From positions 1 through 8,290 of the forward strand of contig JAEWLD010000081.1 of NCBI GenBank assembly GCA_023393485.1: a DNA stretch of 8,290 nt, in the 5' to 3' direction. The stretch is from Bacteroidota bacterium. GTDB taxonomy: Bacteria; Bacteroidota; Bacteroidia; Flavobacteriales; Flavobacteriaceae. The position numbers and the translations under genes were made by a program. This document shows, in pieces, positions 1 through 6,092 of this stretch. The notes below the pieces were generated by a model. The model was given only the letters and a program-made list of their open reading frames with translations. It had not been told where the DNA came from and did not search any database. Positions within the stretch are counted from its first letter, which is position 1. The number at the start of each line of letters is the position of its first letter.

Positions 1-1428
1 GACATGATGCACCCCGAAAACATTTTCCTTTGCGAACGGATTTCGCGCGTGATCGGTCTCGATATTTGCGGCGTCGACATCATGGCCGAAAACCTGACGC
101 AGCCGCTCAAGGAAAACGGCGGTTGCATTCTCGAAGTAAACGCCGCGCCGGGATTCCGGATGCATTTGGCGCCGTCTGAAGGACTGCCGAGAAATGTTGC
201 GGCGCCTGTAATCGACATGCTTTATCCGCCGGGCAAACCGAGCCGCATCCCAATCATCGCCGTTACAGGAACGAATGGAAAAACAACCACTACCCGACTG
301 ATTGCGCACATTGTCAAAAACAACGGTTATAAGGTCGGCTTTACGACTTCGGATGGCATCTATGTCCAGAACCACATGATGGAAAAAGGCGATACGACCG
401 GACCGATTTCGGCCGAATATATCCTGAAAGATCCAACGGTTGAGTTCGCAGTGCTCGAAACCGCACGCGGTGGAATTTTGCGCTCGGGCCTTGGTTTTGG
501 GCGTTGCGACATCGCAATTATCACCAACATCCAGGAAGACCATTTGGGATTGAGCGACATCCATACGCTCGACGATTTGGCGCGCGTGAAAAGTACCGTC
601 GTCGAAAGCGTCAAGAAAGACGGCTGGGCAATTTTAAATGCCGAAGACGAACAATGCGTCAAAATAGCCAAAAACCTGCGCTGCAAAGTCGCGTATTTTG
701 CGATGGATGAAGACCATCCACTGATCAAACAGCAATCAAAGGAAGGCAAAACGGTTTGTGTCTATGAAAATGGTTTTATCACGATCAAGAAAGGCGAATG
801 GAAAATCCGCGTCGAAAAAGCGTTGCATGTGCCTTTGACAATGGACGGCAAAGCGCGGTTTATGATCGCCAACGCGCTCGCGGCGACGCTTGCGGCCTAT
901 CTTTATGGTTTCCAGACAGAAGACATCAGCCTTCCGCTGAGGACTTTCATTCCGGGCGCTGCGCAGACTCCGGGCAGAATGAACGTGTTTACGTTCAGGA
1001 AATTCAAAGTGATGATTGATTTTGCGCACAATCCGGCCGGTTATCGCGGGATTGAAGAATACCTCAAATCTGTTGAAGCGAATAAAAAAATCGGCATCAT
1101 TGCCGGTGTGGGTGACCGCCGCGACGAGGACATCCGCGAATGTGCGAAAATTGCCGGGCGAATGTTCGACCATATCATCATCCGCCAGGAAAAACATTTG
1201 CGCGGCCGCACAGAAGACGAAATCAATAACCTGATCCTAGAAGGCATTGCGGAGTCCGAAAACCAGGTCACGCATGAAATCATCACCAAAGAAACCGATG
1301 CGATCAAACACGCAATGAACATTGCCGAAGAAGGCACTTTCATCACGGCATTGAGCGACGTTGTTGACAACGCGATCGATATTGTCCAGGAATACCTCGA
1401 TAAGGAAAACGAGCAGGGCATCGTATAA
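1..1428 (+). CDS. cphA: Cyanophycin synthetase, C-terminal part (5' end outside window)
   Basis: CphA polymerises aspartate and arginine into cyanophycin, a cytoplasmic nitrogen/carbon reserve, using ATP. The visible 475 codons are roughly the C-terminal half of a protein usually near 870-900 residues. The frame is open to base 1, so the Met codons at 4 and 7 are internal. Fragment residues 1 to about 75 are the end of the ATP-grasp domain: GLDICGVDI, then EVNAAPG at residues 45-51, whose Glu and Asn fit the Mg-ATP site. Next comes the Mur-ligase-like domain with the P-loop GTNGKTTT (residues 90-97), ETARGGILRSG, and the NIQEDHLG segment typical of Mur-type ligases. The C-terminal lobe holds DFAHNPAG (340-347) and GVGDRRDEDI. 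No frameshift or missing motif is seen. A strong terminator follows the stop codon, so the next gene is probably transcribed separately. In related genomes cyanophycinase and an isoaspartyl peptidase often lie nearby; neither is in this window, and they could lie upstream. Confidence 0.96.
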   Translation, partial: DMMHPENIFLCERISRVIGLDICGVDIMAENLTQPLKENGGCILEVNAAPGFRMHLAPSEGLPRNVAAPVIDMLYPPGKPSRIPIIAVTGTNGKTTTTRLIAHIVKNNGYKVGFTTSDGIYVQNHMMEKGDTTGPISAEYILKDPTVEFAVLETARGGILRSGLGFGRCDIAIITNIQEDHLGLSDIHTLDDLARVKSTVVESVKKDGWAILNAEDEQCVKIAKNLRCKVAYFAMDEDHPLIKQQSKEGKTVCVYENGFITIKKGEWKIRVEKALHVPLTMDGKARFMIANALAATLAAYLYGFQTEDISLPLRTFIPGAAQTPGRMNVFTFRKFKVMIDFAHNPAGYRGIEEYLKSVEANKKIGIIAGVGDRRDEDIRECAKIAGRMFDHIIIRQEKHLRGRTEDEINNLILEGIAESENQVTHEIITKETDAIKHAMNIAEEGTFITALSDVVDNAIDIVQEYLDKENEQGIV

Positions 1429-1446
1429 ATCAAAATCTACAATCGC

Positions 1447-1483
1447 AAAAAAAGGATACTTTCTCTGATCGTATCCTTTTTTT
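1447..1483 (+). terminator. Rho-independent terminator after cphA
   Basis: A perfect 13-base inverted repeat. The left arm (1447-1459) is seven A then GGATAC, the loop is 11 bases (1460-1470), and the right arm (1471-1483) is GTATCC followed by seven T. It begins 19 bases after the cphA stop codon. The A-run/T-run symmetry means it could act on either strand, but both flanking genes read rightward, so its job here is to end the cphA transcript. Confidence 0.93.
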
Positions 1484-1556
1484 GTAACACATTGTATTTT
1501 CTTAAGACTTAACCCTTGGAACCTTATTAATATCTATACGCTCCAAAATTCAAATT

Positions 1557-3680
1557 ATGAAGCAACTACTTTTCGCGATCGGCCTGTTTATTTCAATGGC
1601 CGGATCAGCGCAGAAAACATTTACTCTTGAGGAAGCTGTGATGCAGCAAAACAGGGCGTTCCGCGCCGACAAAATGCTCAACTTCCAATGGATTCCAAAC
1701 ACCAACAAATACGTTTATTTCGGCGATTCGGGACGCAAACTGATGACGGCCTCGACCGCAAACGCTACGGCGGCCGAACTCGTGACCCTGGCCGACTTAA
1801 ACAAAGCGACCGGCGGCGATTTCAAATCTTTTTTCGGCATTGATTGGAAAGACCAGAATACGTTTCTGATGACCGACGGTTCGCAGTTTTTCGAGTATAA
1901 CATTGCGACAAAAGCGGGCAAAAAATGGGCGCGCATTCCGGAACATGCTGAAAATTCGGAGCTTGATCCGTCAAAGCAAATGATTGCCTATACCGAGAAA
2001 AATAACCTTTATCTGCTGAAAGACCATACTGAGATCGCCGTAACTGACATCGCTGACTCGGCAATCGTTTCGGGACAGTTCTTTGCCAGAAACGAGTTTG
2101 GGATCAGCAAAGGGATTTTCTGGTCGCCGAAGTCGAATCTGATTGCGTTCTACCAAAAAGACCAGCGCGAGGTTGCAGATTATCCGCTGCTCGATATCAC
2201 GACAACTCCGGGCAGACTTGAAAGCATCAAATATCCGATGATCGGGCAAAAGAGCGAAAAGCCTAAAGTTGGCATCTTCAACGTCAATTCGCGTAAGACG
2301 GTTTACATATCGCCGCGTGGCAATTCGGATGATTATTTGACGAATCTCACTTGGACGCCGGACGAAAAATACGTCGTCATCGCCGAGCTGAACCGCAGGC
2401 AAAACGATATGCATCTGAATCTTTACGATGCCAACACCGGCGAATTCGTAAGGACGATTACCGAAGAAAAAAGCACCAATTGGGTCGAGCCCGAGCATCC
2501 GGCGTTTTTCCCGAATGCAAAATCGAATAACTTCGTCTGGATTTCCGAAAAGGATGGCTTTGACAACCTTTACTATTATTCAATCGACGGCAAGCTGATT
2601 AGGCAATTGACGAAAAATAAATTCGTAGCCAAAGAAATCCTGGGCACAAACCCCGCTGGAACTGAAATTTACTTTATGGCGACGGGGCCAAATCCGACGA
2701 ACCTGCTTGTCTATAAAGTTGACCTCAAAGGAAAACAAACACTTGTCACCAAAAACGACGGAACCCATTTCGTGGCTGTCTCATCCGATGCCAACTGGAT
2801 TTTTGATGAATACACCAATCATTCAACGCCGTCAAAATCGCTGTTGATTGACAAAAACGGCAGGGCGACGACATTGCTTGAAAGCAAAAACAAATATGAT
2901 GGTTATACAATCGGCACGGCCGAAATCAAGACCATTAAAGGGGCTGACGGCACAACGGATTTGTATACAAGATTGATCAAACCAAGCAACTTTGACCCGA
3001 CCAAAAAATATCCAGTCATGGTTTATGTCTACGGCGGACCGCACGCGCAGATGATTACCAATACGTTCCTTGACGGCGCAAACCTTTGGATGTATTGGAT
3101 GGCCGAACAAGGTTATCTTGTCTTTACAGTCGACAACCGTGGTTCTGAAAATCGCGGCGTTGCGTTTGAAAGCGTGATTCATGGCCGGGTTGGTTACAAT
3201 GAAATGGAAGACCAGCTCAAAGGCGTCGAGTATCTCAAATCACTGCCTTATGTTGACGGCAACCGTTTGGCGGTCCACGGTTGGAGTTATGGCGGCTTTA
3301 TGACCACGTCATTGATGTTGCGCAAAGCCGGGACTTTTAATGTTGGCGTTGCCGGCGGGCCGGTCACTGACTGGAGATTCTATGAAGTGATGTATGGCGA
3401 GCGTTATATGGACACGCCTGCTGAAAACCAAAAAGGTTTTGACGAAAATTCAACGCTGAATTATGTCGACAACCTCAAAGGAAAATTACTTTTGATCCAC
3501 GGCACGATAGATGACGTTGTTGTGATGCAGAATAATTTTGCGCTGATCAAGAAATTCGTAGAGGCTGGAAAACAGGTTGATTTCTTCGCCTATCCGATGC
3601 ACAAGCACAACGTTCTCGGAAAAGACCGTGTGCATTTGATGCAAAAAGTGCTCGATTACATTATCGAATACAACAAATGA
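1557..3680 (+). CDS. Exported S9B (DPP IV family) serine peptidase, prolyl tripeptidyl peptidase-like
   Basis: A 707-residue exported peptidase predicted to release N-terminal di- or tripeptides, typically after proline, in the periplasm or at the cell surface. Residues 1-19 form a signal peptide (basic start, hydrophobic core, cleavage near GSAQ). Residues about 40-450 are the DPP IV-type beta-propeller and about 470-707 the alpha/beta-hydrolase domain. The inferred triad is Ser577 in GWSYGG, Asp652 in HGTIDD and His684 in MHKHNV. DNRGSENRG precedes the nucleophile, as in the family. The substrate N-terminus site in the propeller reads ARNEFGISKG, so there is one Glu (Glu180) where DPP IV has a Glu-Glu pair. 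Glu610 lies 33 residues after the catalytic Ser. As I recall it, this matches Porphyromonas gingivalis prolyl tripeptidyl peptidase (Ser603, Glu636, Asp678, His710), with identical spacings of 33, 75 and 107. The family call is firm; tripeptidyl specificity is inferred. The ATG at 1557 is chosen because the signal peptide starts there; the leader is A-rich with no Shine-Dalgarno, and I see no convincing TAnnTTTG promoter in 1484-1556. Confidence 0.93.
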   Translation: MKQLLFAIGLFISMAGSAQKTFTLEEAVMQQNRAFRADKMLNFQWIPNTNKYVYFGDSGRKLMTASTANATAAELVTLADLNKATGGDFKSFFGIDWKDQNTFLMTDGSQFFEYNIATKAGKKWARIPEHAENSELDPSKQMIAYTEKNNLYLLKDHTEIAVTDIADSAIVSGQFFARNEFGISKGIFWSPKSNLIAFYQKDQREVADYPLLDITTTPGRLESIKYPMIGQKSEKPKVGIFNVNSRKTVYISPRGNSDDYLTNLTWTPDEKYVVIAELNRRQNDMHLNLYDANTGEFVRTITEEKSTNWVEPEHPAFFPNAKSNNFVWISEKDGFDNLYYYSIDGKLIRQLTKNKFVAKEILGTNPAGTEIYFMATGPNPTNLLVYKVDLKGKQTLVTKNDGTHFVAVSSDANWIFDEYTNHSTPSKSLLIDKNGRATTLLESKNKYDGYTIGTAEIKTIKGADGTTDLYTRLIKPSNFDPTKKYPVMVYVYGGPHAQMITNTFLDGANLWMYWMAEQGYLVFTVDNRGSENRGVAFESVIHGRVGYNEMEDQLKGVEYLKSLPYVDGNRLAVHGWSYGGFMTTSLMLRKAGTFNVGVAGGPVTDWRFYEVMYGERYMDTPAENQKGFDENSTLNYVDNLKGKLLLIHGTIDDVVVMQNNFALIKKFVEAGKQVDFFAYPMHKHNVLGKDRVHLMQKVLDYIIEYNK

Positions 3681-3698
3681 CGGAATAAAAAAAAAGCG

Positions 3699-3710
3699 AA
3701 TTCGCGAATT
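3699..3710. repeat. Short nested palindromes downstream of the peptidase gene
   Basis: AATTCGCGAATT is a perfect 12-base palindrome. It overlaps another perfect palindrome, GCGAATTCGC (3696-3705), and a further GAATTC occurs at 3727-3732. They sit between the peptidase stop codon and the terminator hairpin. They may be chance or may add structure to the 3' end of the transcript; no function is assigned. Confidence 0.4.
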
Positions 3711-3741
3711 GTTTATCCTGATCCGTGAATTCATAAAAAAT

Positions 3742-3768
3742 AAAGTCCAGTTTTTGCTGGACTTTTTT
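3742..3768 (+). terminator. Bidirectional rho-independent terminator between convergent genes
   Basis: The stem AAAGTCCAG (3742-3750) pairs with CTGGACTTT (3757-3765) around the loop TTTTTG. On the + strand a T run continues to 3768. On the - strand the stem is followed by a T-rich stretch (complement of the A-rich bases 3734-3741). It lies 61 bases past the peptidase stop and 50 bases past the end of the convergent small ORF at 3819-3980, so it can serve both. Confidence 0.9.
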
Positions 3769-3818
3769 CGTTTTATTAAGTTTTTGGTATATAGTGAATT
3801 GACGCTTGGTCAATGATT

Positions 3819-3980
3819 TCAAACCGCGTGTCGCAGTACGACTTCTCCGGCTAGTGTGAACAATTCGCGGTCATTGTAGATGGAGCCGCTGCACAATTCC
3901 AGAAATCGGACTGCTTTTGCATCTTCCGGATGTTGTAGTGCGATTTCTTCAGCTATGATTAAAAATTCTTCGGTGTCCAT
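3819..3980 (-). CDS. Small hypothetical acidic protein (53 aa)
   Basis: An ATG-to-TGA frame of 53 codons on the minus strand, in an otherwise gene-free stretch of about 450 bases. I do not recognise the product. It begins MDTEEFLIIAEEIA and ends GEVVLRHAV. It has 11 acidic and 4 basic residues, a regular alternation of hydrophobic and charged residues that suggests two or three amphipathic helices, one Cys (residue 30), and no signal peptide or membrane segment. The start is preceded by an A-rich leader, as for other genes here. A weak -7 match (TAGCTTTA) lies about 30 bases upstream. The end faces the bidirectional terminator at 3742-3768, which supports real transcription in this direction. 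An open frame this short can arise by chance, so the call rests on composition and on the terminator placement. Confidence 0.5.
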   Translation of the reverse strand: MDTEEFLIIAEEIALQHPEDAKAVRFLELCSGSIYNDRELFTLAGEVVLRHAV

Positions 3981-4009
3981 GGCATTTTATTTTGAAGTGT
4001 AACTTGTAA

Positions 4010-4017
4010 TAAAGCTA
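4010..4017 (-). promoter_or_regulatory. Weak candidate -7 element for the small ORF
   Basis: On the minus strand this reads TAGCTTTA, 7 of 8 matches to the Bacteroidota -7 consensus TAnnTTTG. It would start a transcript about 20-25 bases before the ATG at 3980. No TTG or TTTG is found at the usual 17-23 base spacing upstream, so the call is tentative. Confidence 0.2.
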
Positions 4018-4133
4018 CCTCTAAAACCAAGCCGAAATGTTATAGCCGAACTGTTAAAATTTACAAGATGTCGTCAATGGAAATTATATAACGCGAAAAT
4101 CATGTTGTATAAAGCCTCGGGAAACGCACTTCC

Positions 4134-4571
4134 TTAACGGGTAACGGCTTGGATAAAGACAACCAAATCGAGCGCGAGGCGGGCAATGGAAAATCCCGTC
4201 GCAAGGTCGGCTTCTCGTTCTTCGGGCGACTTTGCGTAACCCATTTGCGTCTGGAAACGGGCATACTCAATCGAGACTTTGGTGGGTTTATTTTTTCTCA
4301 CCCGGAATTTGTACTCGGTATGTTTCGGCAATACCGGTGAAGACAGATAAATAAAGGCCGGCCCCGGCGTTGCGTTTGCAAATTCGAACTCGAGCCTTTC
4401 ATTGATCGTTGTTGTATCACGCGCGCCCTTGGTCAGCAAAATCACTTTTGTATTCCGCAAAATATAATCGCGGTCGTGGGCGGCACTCATCAGGCCAAGT
4501 TTGCCTTTAACCGATGGCTGCGCGCCTACCAGGCCGCAAAACAACAATACCAAAAAGTAAAAATGTTTCAT
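4134..4571 (-). CDS. Exported hypothetical protein, second gene of operon (145 aa)
   Basis: Function not recognised. Residues 1-17 are a signal peptide (hydrophobic FLVLLFCGLVGA, likely cleaved before Gln18), so the product is probably periplasmic or surface-exposed. The Cys at residue 12 is preceded by LLF, which does not fit a lipobox, so a lipoprotein is unlikely. Residues about 20-107 alternate short hydrophobic strands with polar turns (VKGKLG, NTKVILLTKG, LEFEFANATPGPAFIYL, KYKFRV-like), which looks like a small beta-sandwich resembling carboxypeptidase-regulatory or Ig-like domains; this is inference. A charged linker follows (SPEEREADL), then a hydrophobic C-terminal helix (about 125-145) that could be amphipathic or membrane-associated. 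The ATG overlaps the upstream gene's TGA by one base (TGATG), so translation is probably coupled and the two exported proteins may act together. No clear hairpin terminator follows the stop codon. Confidence 0.8.
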   Translation of the reverse strand: MKHFYFLVLLFCGLVGAQPSVKGKLGLMSAAHDRDYILRNTKVILLTKGARDTTTINERLEFEFANATPGPAFIYLSSPVLPKHTEYKFRVRKNKPTKVSIEYARFQTQMGYAKSPEEREADLATGFSIARLALDLVVFIQAVTR

Positions 4572-5833
4572 CAGGTTTTTTGTTTTTTCTTGCGCGCTGC
4601 GGGAAAAAGAACATTGTTCAGAATCAAACGGTAACCGGGCGAATTAGGATGGAGGTCAAGCACCGTTGGCTGGTCTCCGACGCGGTGCTGATAATCTTCG
4701 GGATCATGGCCGCCATAAAAAGTAAAGAACCCTTTGCCTTTTTGCCCGTGGATATATCGCGCTTCGCCGTTGATCTGGTTTTCACCGAGAATCAATACGT
4801 TTGACTTGATCAGTTCGCCGTCAAACGATGTGGTTTGTCCCATAAAGCCTTTGACCAGCTGCGTGTGATTCTGGCAAAGCATACTTGGAATCACATCCCA
4901 TTTGGCCGAAAATTCCATCAGCGTGAAATAATCTTTTTCCATCGGCATCTGGCGTTTTTCGGTCATGTCGATATCAGAAAACTCATAGCGCTCCGGCCGG
5001 CGTTCCAGTGTGTAATTTTTAAATGCGAACGACTTGGAGTAGTCGATCCGCGATTGATAATTGGCATCGCTGCCATCGCCATCAAACATCGGCTCGCAAA
5101 TGTCTACGCCTTCTGCCGCGAGCGCAATATCAAAACTGTCGGTAGCCGAACACATCGCGAACATAAAACCACCGCCGATTACAAAATCCCGGATTTTCTT
5201 GGCGACGGCCAATTTCTCTTCAGAAACTTTCGCATAACCGAGTTCGGCTGCCAAAGCTTCGGCTTCTTTCTTTTGCTGGATATACCATGGCGCATTGCGA
5301 TAAGCCCCGAAGAACTTGCCATATTGCCCGGTAAAATCCTCGTGGTGCAAATGCAGCCAATCGTATAGTAAAAGCTGATCGCTGAGCACTTCTTTATCAT
5401 AAACCGCCGTAAACGGAATTTCGGCATAGGTCAAAACGAGCGTCACCGCATCGTCCCAAGGTTGCTTTCCCGGCGGCGTATAGACCGCAATTTTTGGCGC
5501 CTTTTCGAGTACAACCGCTTCCATGTTTTGCGACGGACTAGAGATTTCATCGAGGATTGCCTGCTGTTCGGCATCGGAAATCACTTCGAAAGTGACACCT
5601 CGAATCTGGCATTCTTTTCTTATTTCAGGCGCATCAGGAAGCAGAAACGAACCGCCGCGATAATTGAGGAGCCAGCTCGCTTTGTACTGTTTGTCAAGCG
5701 CCCAATACGTGATGCCGTAAGCTTTTAGGTGATTGGCTTGCGTGCTTTCATCCATCGGAAGAAGAATAAACGATGCCTTCGCCGCAAGGGCGATAAACAA
5801 ACATAAAGCGATAATGATTCTCCTAAATGCCAT
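4571..5833 (-). CDS. Exported protein of the family commonly named 'asparagine synthetase B' (name doubtful)
   Basis: I recall close relatives across Flavobacteriaceae under the label 'asparagine synthetase B', but the sequence does not support that reaction. The protein starts with a signal peptide (residues 1-20, cleavage near AKA-S), whereas asparagine synthetase is a cytosolic ATP enzyme. It lacks the N-terminal catalytic Cys2 of class II amidotransferases, I see no synthetase pyrophosphate-loop motif, and 420 residues is short against about 550. What is visible: a start of about 100 residues (SFILLPMDES, ITYWALDKQYKASWLLNYRGGSF); from about residue 113 a Rossmann-like pattern (PKIAVYTPP, then a Tyr-Ala-Glu-Ile segment); LHLHHEDFTGQYGKF around residues 159-173; GGGFMFAMCSATDSFD with Cys228 after a beta strand, like a nucleophile elbow; CEPMFDGDGSDANY; SMLCQNHT; and YGGHDPEDYQHRVGD near the C-terminus. 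A class I amidotransferase-like or ThuA/DUF4159-like fold is a reasonable guess. The substrate is unknown. It is the first gene of a two-gene operon driven from 5965-5994. Confidence 0.88.
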   Translation of the reverse strand: MAFRRIIIALCLFIALAAKASFILLPMDESTQANHLKAYGITYWALDKQYKASWLLNYRGGSFLLPDAPEIRKECQIRGVTFEVISDAEQQAILDEISSPSQNMEAVVLEKAPKIAVYTPPGKQPWDDAVTLVLTYAEIPFTAVYDKEVLSDQLLLYDWLHLHHEDFTGQYGKFFGAYRNAPWYIQQKKEAEALAAELGYAKVSEEKLAVAKKIRDFVIGGGFMFAMCSATDSFDIALAAEGVDICEPMFDGDGSDANYQSRIDYSKSFAFKNYTLERRPERYEFSDIDMTEKRQMPMEKDYFTLMEFSAKWDVIPSMLCQNHTQLVKGFMGQTTSFDGELIKSNVLILGENQINGEARYIHGQKGKGFFTFYGGHDPEDYQHRVGDQPTVLDLHPNSPGYRLILNNVLFPAARKKKQKT

Positions 5834-5865
5834 TTTTAAAACCGAACATTAATTTGCCATCTACC

Positions 5866-5955
5866 GCGTTAGCGATTGAGGCTCTGTTTGAGCTCTTTTG
5901 ACGAGGCACGAGGCAAAAAGCGAGTGCCGAAAGCGCGGCCCGAAGGGAAACGCCC
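5866..5955. repeat. GC-rich intergenic element in the leader of the 'asparagine synthetase B' operon
   Basis: About 90 bases, much richer in G+C than the AT-rich flanks, starting GCGTTAGCGATTGAG and ending GGGAAACGCCC on the + strand. Read on the minus strand it runs from GGGCGTTTCCC to CTCAATCGCTAACGC, a pattern I recall from many Bacteroidota intergenic regions. Internal structure: GGCAC (5905-5909) can pair with GTGCC (5924-5928); CCC (5939-5941) can pair with GGG (5945-5947), or that GGG with CCC (5953-5955), giving alternative small hairpins; GAGGCA is directly repeated. CGAGGCACGAGG (5902-5913) matches CGAGGAACGAGG at 7143-7154 in 11 of 12 bases. It codes for nothing convincing. Its position between the inferred promoter and the start codon puts it in the mRNA leader. 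Confidence 0.6.
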
Positions 5956-5964
5956 AAACCCAAA

Positions 5965-5994
5965 CAAATTTAAATCCTCCAAATATAACGCAAA
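5965..5994 (-). promoter_or_regulatory. Bacteroidota-type promoter for the exported-protein operon
   Basis: On the minus strand, TTTG (5994-5991) is followed after 18 bases by TAAATTTG (5972-5965). This is a full match to the Bacteroidota consensus TTTG / TAnnTTTG at an allowed spacing. A second perfect -7 box, TATATTTG (5987-5980), overlaps the spacer but lacks a -33 partner at good distance. Transcription would begin near 5958, leaving a leader of about 125 bases that includes the GC-rich element at 5866-5955. Confidence 0.6.
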
Positions 5995-6062
5995 AACCCA
6001 TTTGCACTTCCCAATAAATCTTTTCGTTTTGTTAAAACTAGCATCATATCCCGAATGCTGCG

Positions 6063-6070
6063 TAAATTTA
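6063..6070 (+). promoter_or_regulatory. Weak candidate -7 element for the YihY family gene
   Basis: TAAATTTA matches the Bacteroidota -7 consensus TAnnTTTG in 7 of 8 positions and lies 22 bases before the ATG at 6093. The nearest upstream TTTG (6028-6031) is 31 bases away, too far for the usual spacing, so this is only a candidate. Confidence 0.25.
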
Positions 6071-6092
6071 TAAGGCCATCAAAACCAAAATC

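Noticed and set aside
736..1197. 153-codon open frame antisense to cphA
   Set aside because: It lies wholly inside the well-conserved cphA frame, has low-complexity Phe/Asp-rich translation and no recognisable motif; a shadow of the codon bias on the other strand.
1971..2498. 175-codon open frame antisense to the S9 peptidase gene
   Set aside because: Fully inside a conserved gene, with Arg/Phe-rich translation without domain features; treated as a shadow.
4120..4133. GGAA...TTCC arms right after the 145-residue gene as a terminator
   Set aside because: Only four base pairs and no T run.
4134..4571. 145-residue protein as a lipoprotein
   Set aside because: The only early Cys (residue 12) sits within the hydrophobic core and is preceded by LLF, which does not fit a lipobox; an ordinary cleaved signal peptide fits better.
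4835..5368. 177-codon plus-strand frame opposite the exported 'asparagine synthetase B' gene
   Set aside because: The minus-strand frame has a signal peptide and family motifs along its length; the plus-strand frame has none.
5876..6073. 65-codon plus-strand frame upstream of the YihY family gene
   Set aside because: It starts on TTG inside the GC-rich element, has a Lys/Arg/Pro-rich translation without a leader signal, and overlaps the inferred promoter region.
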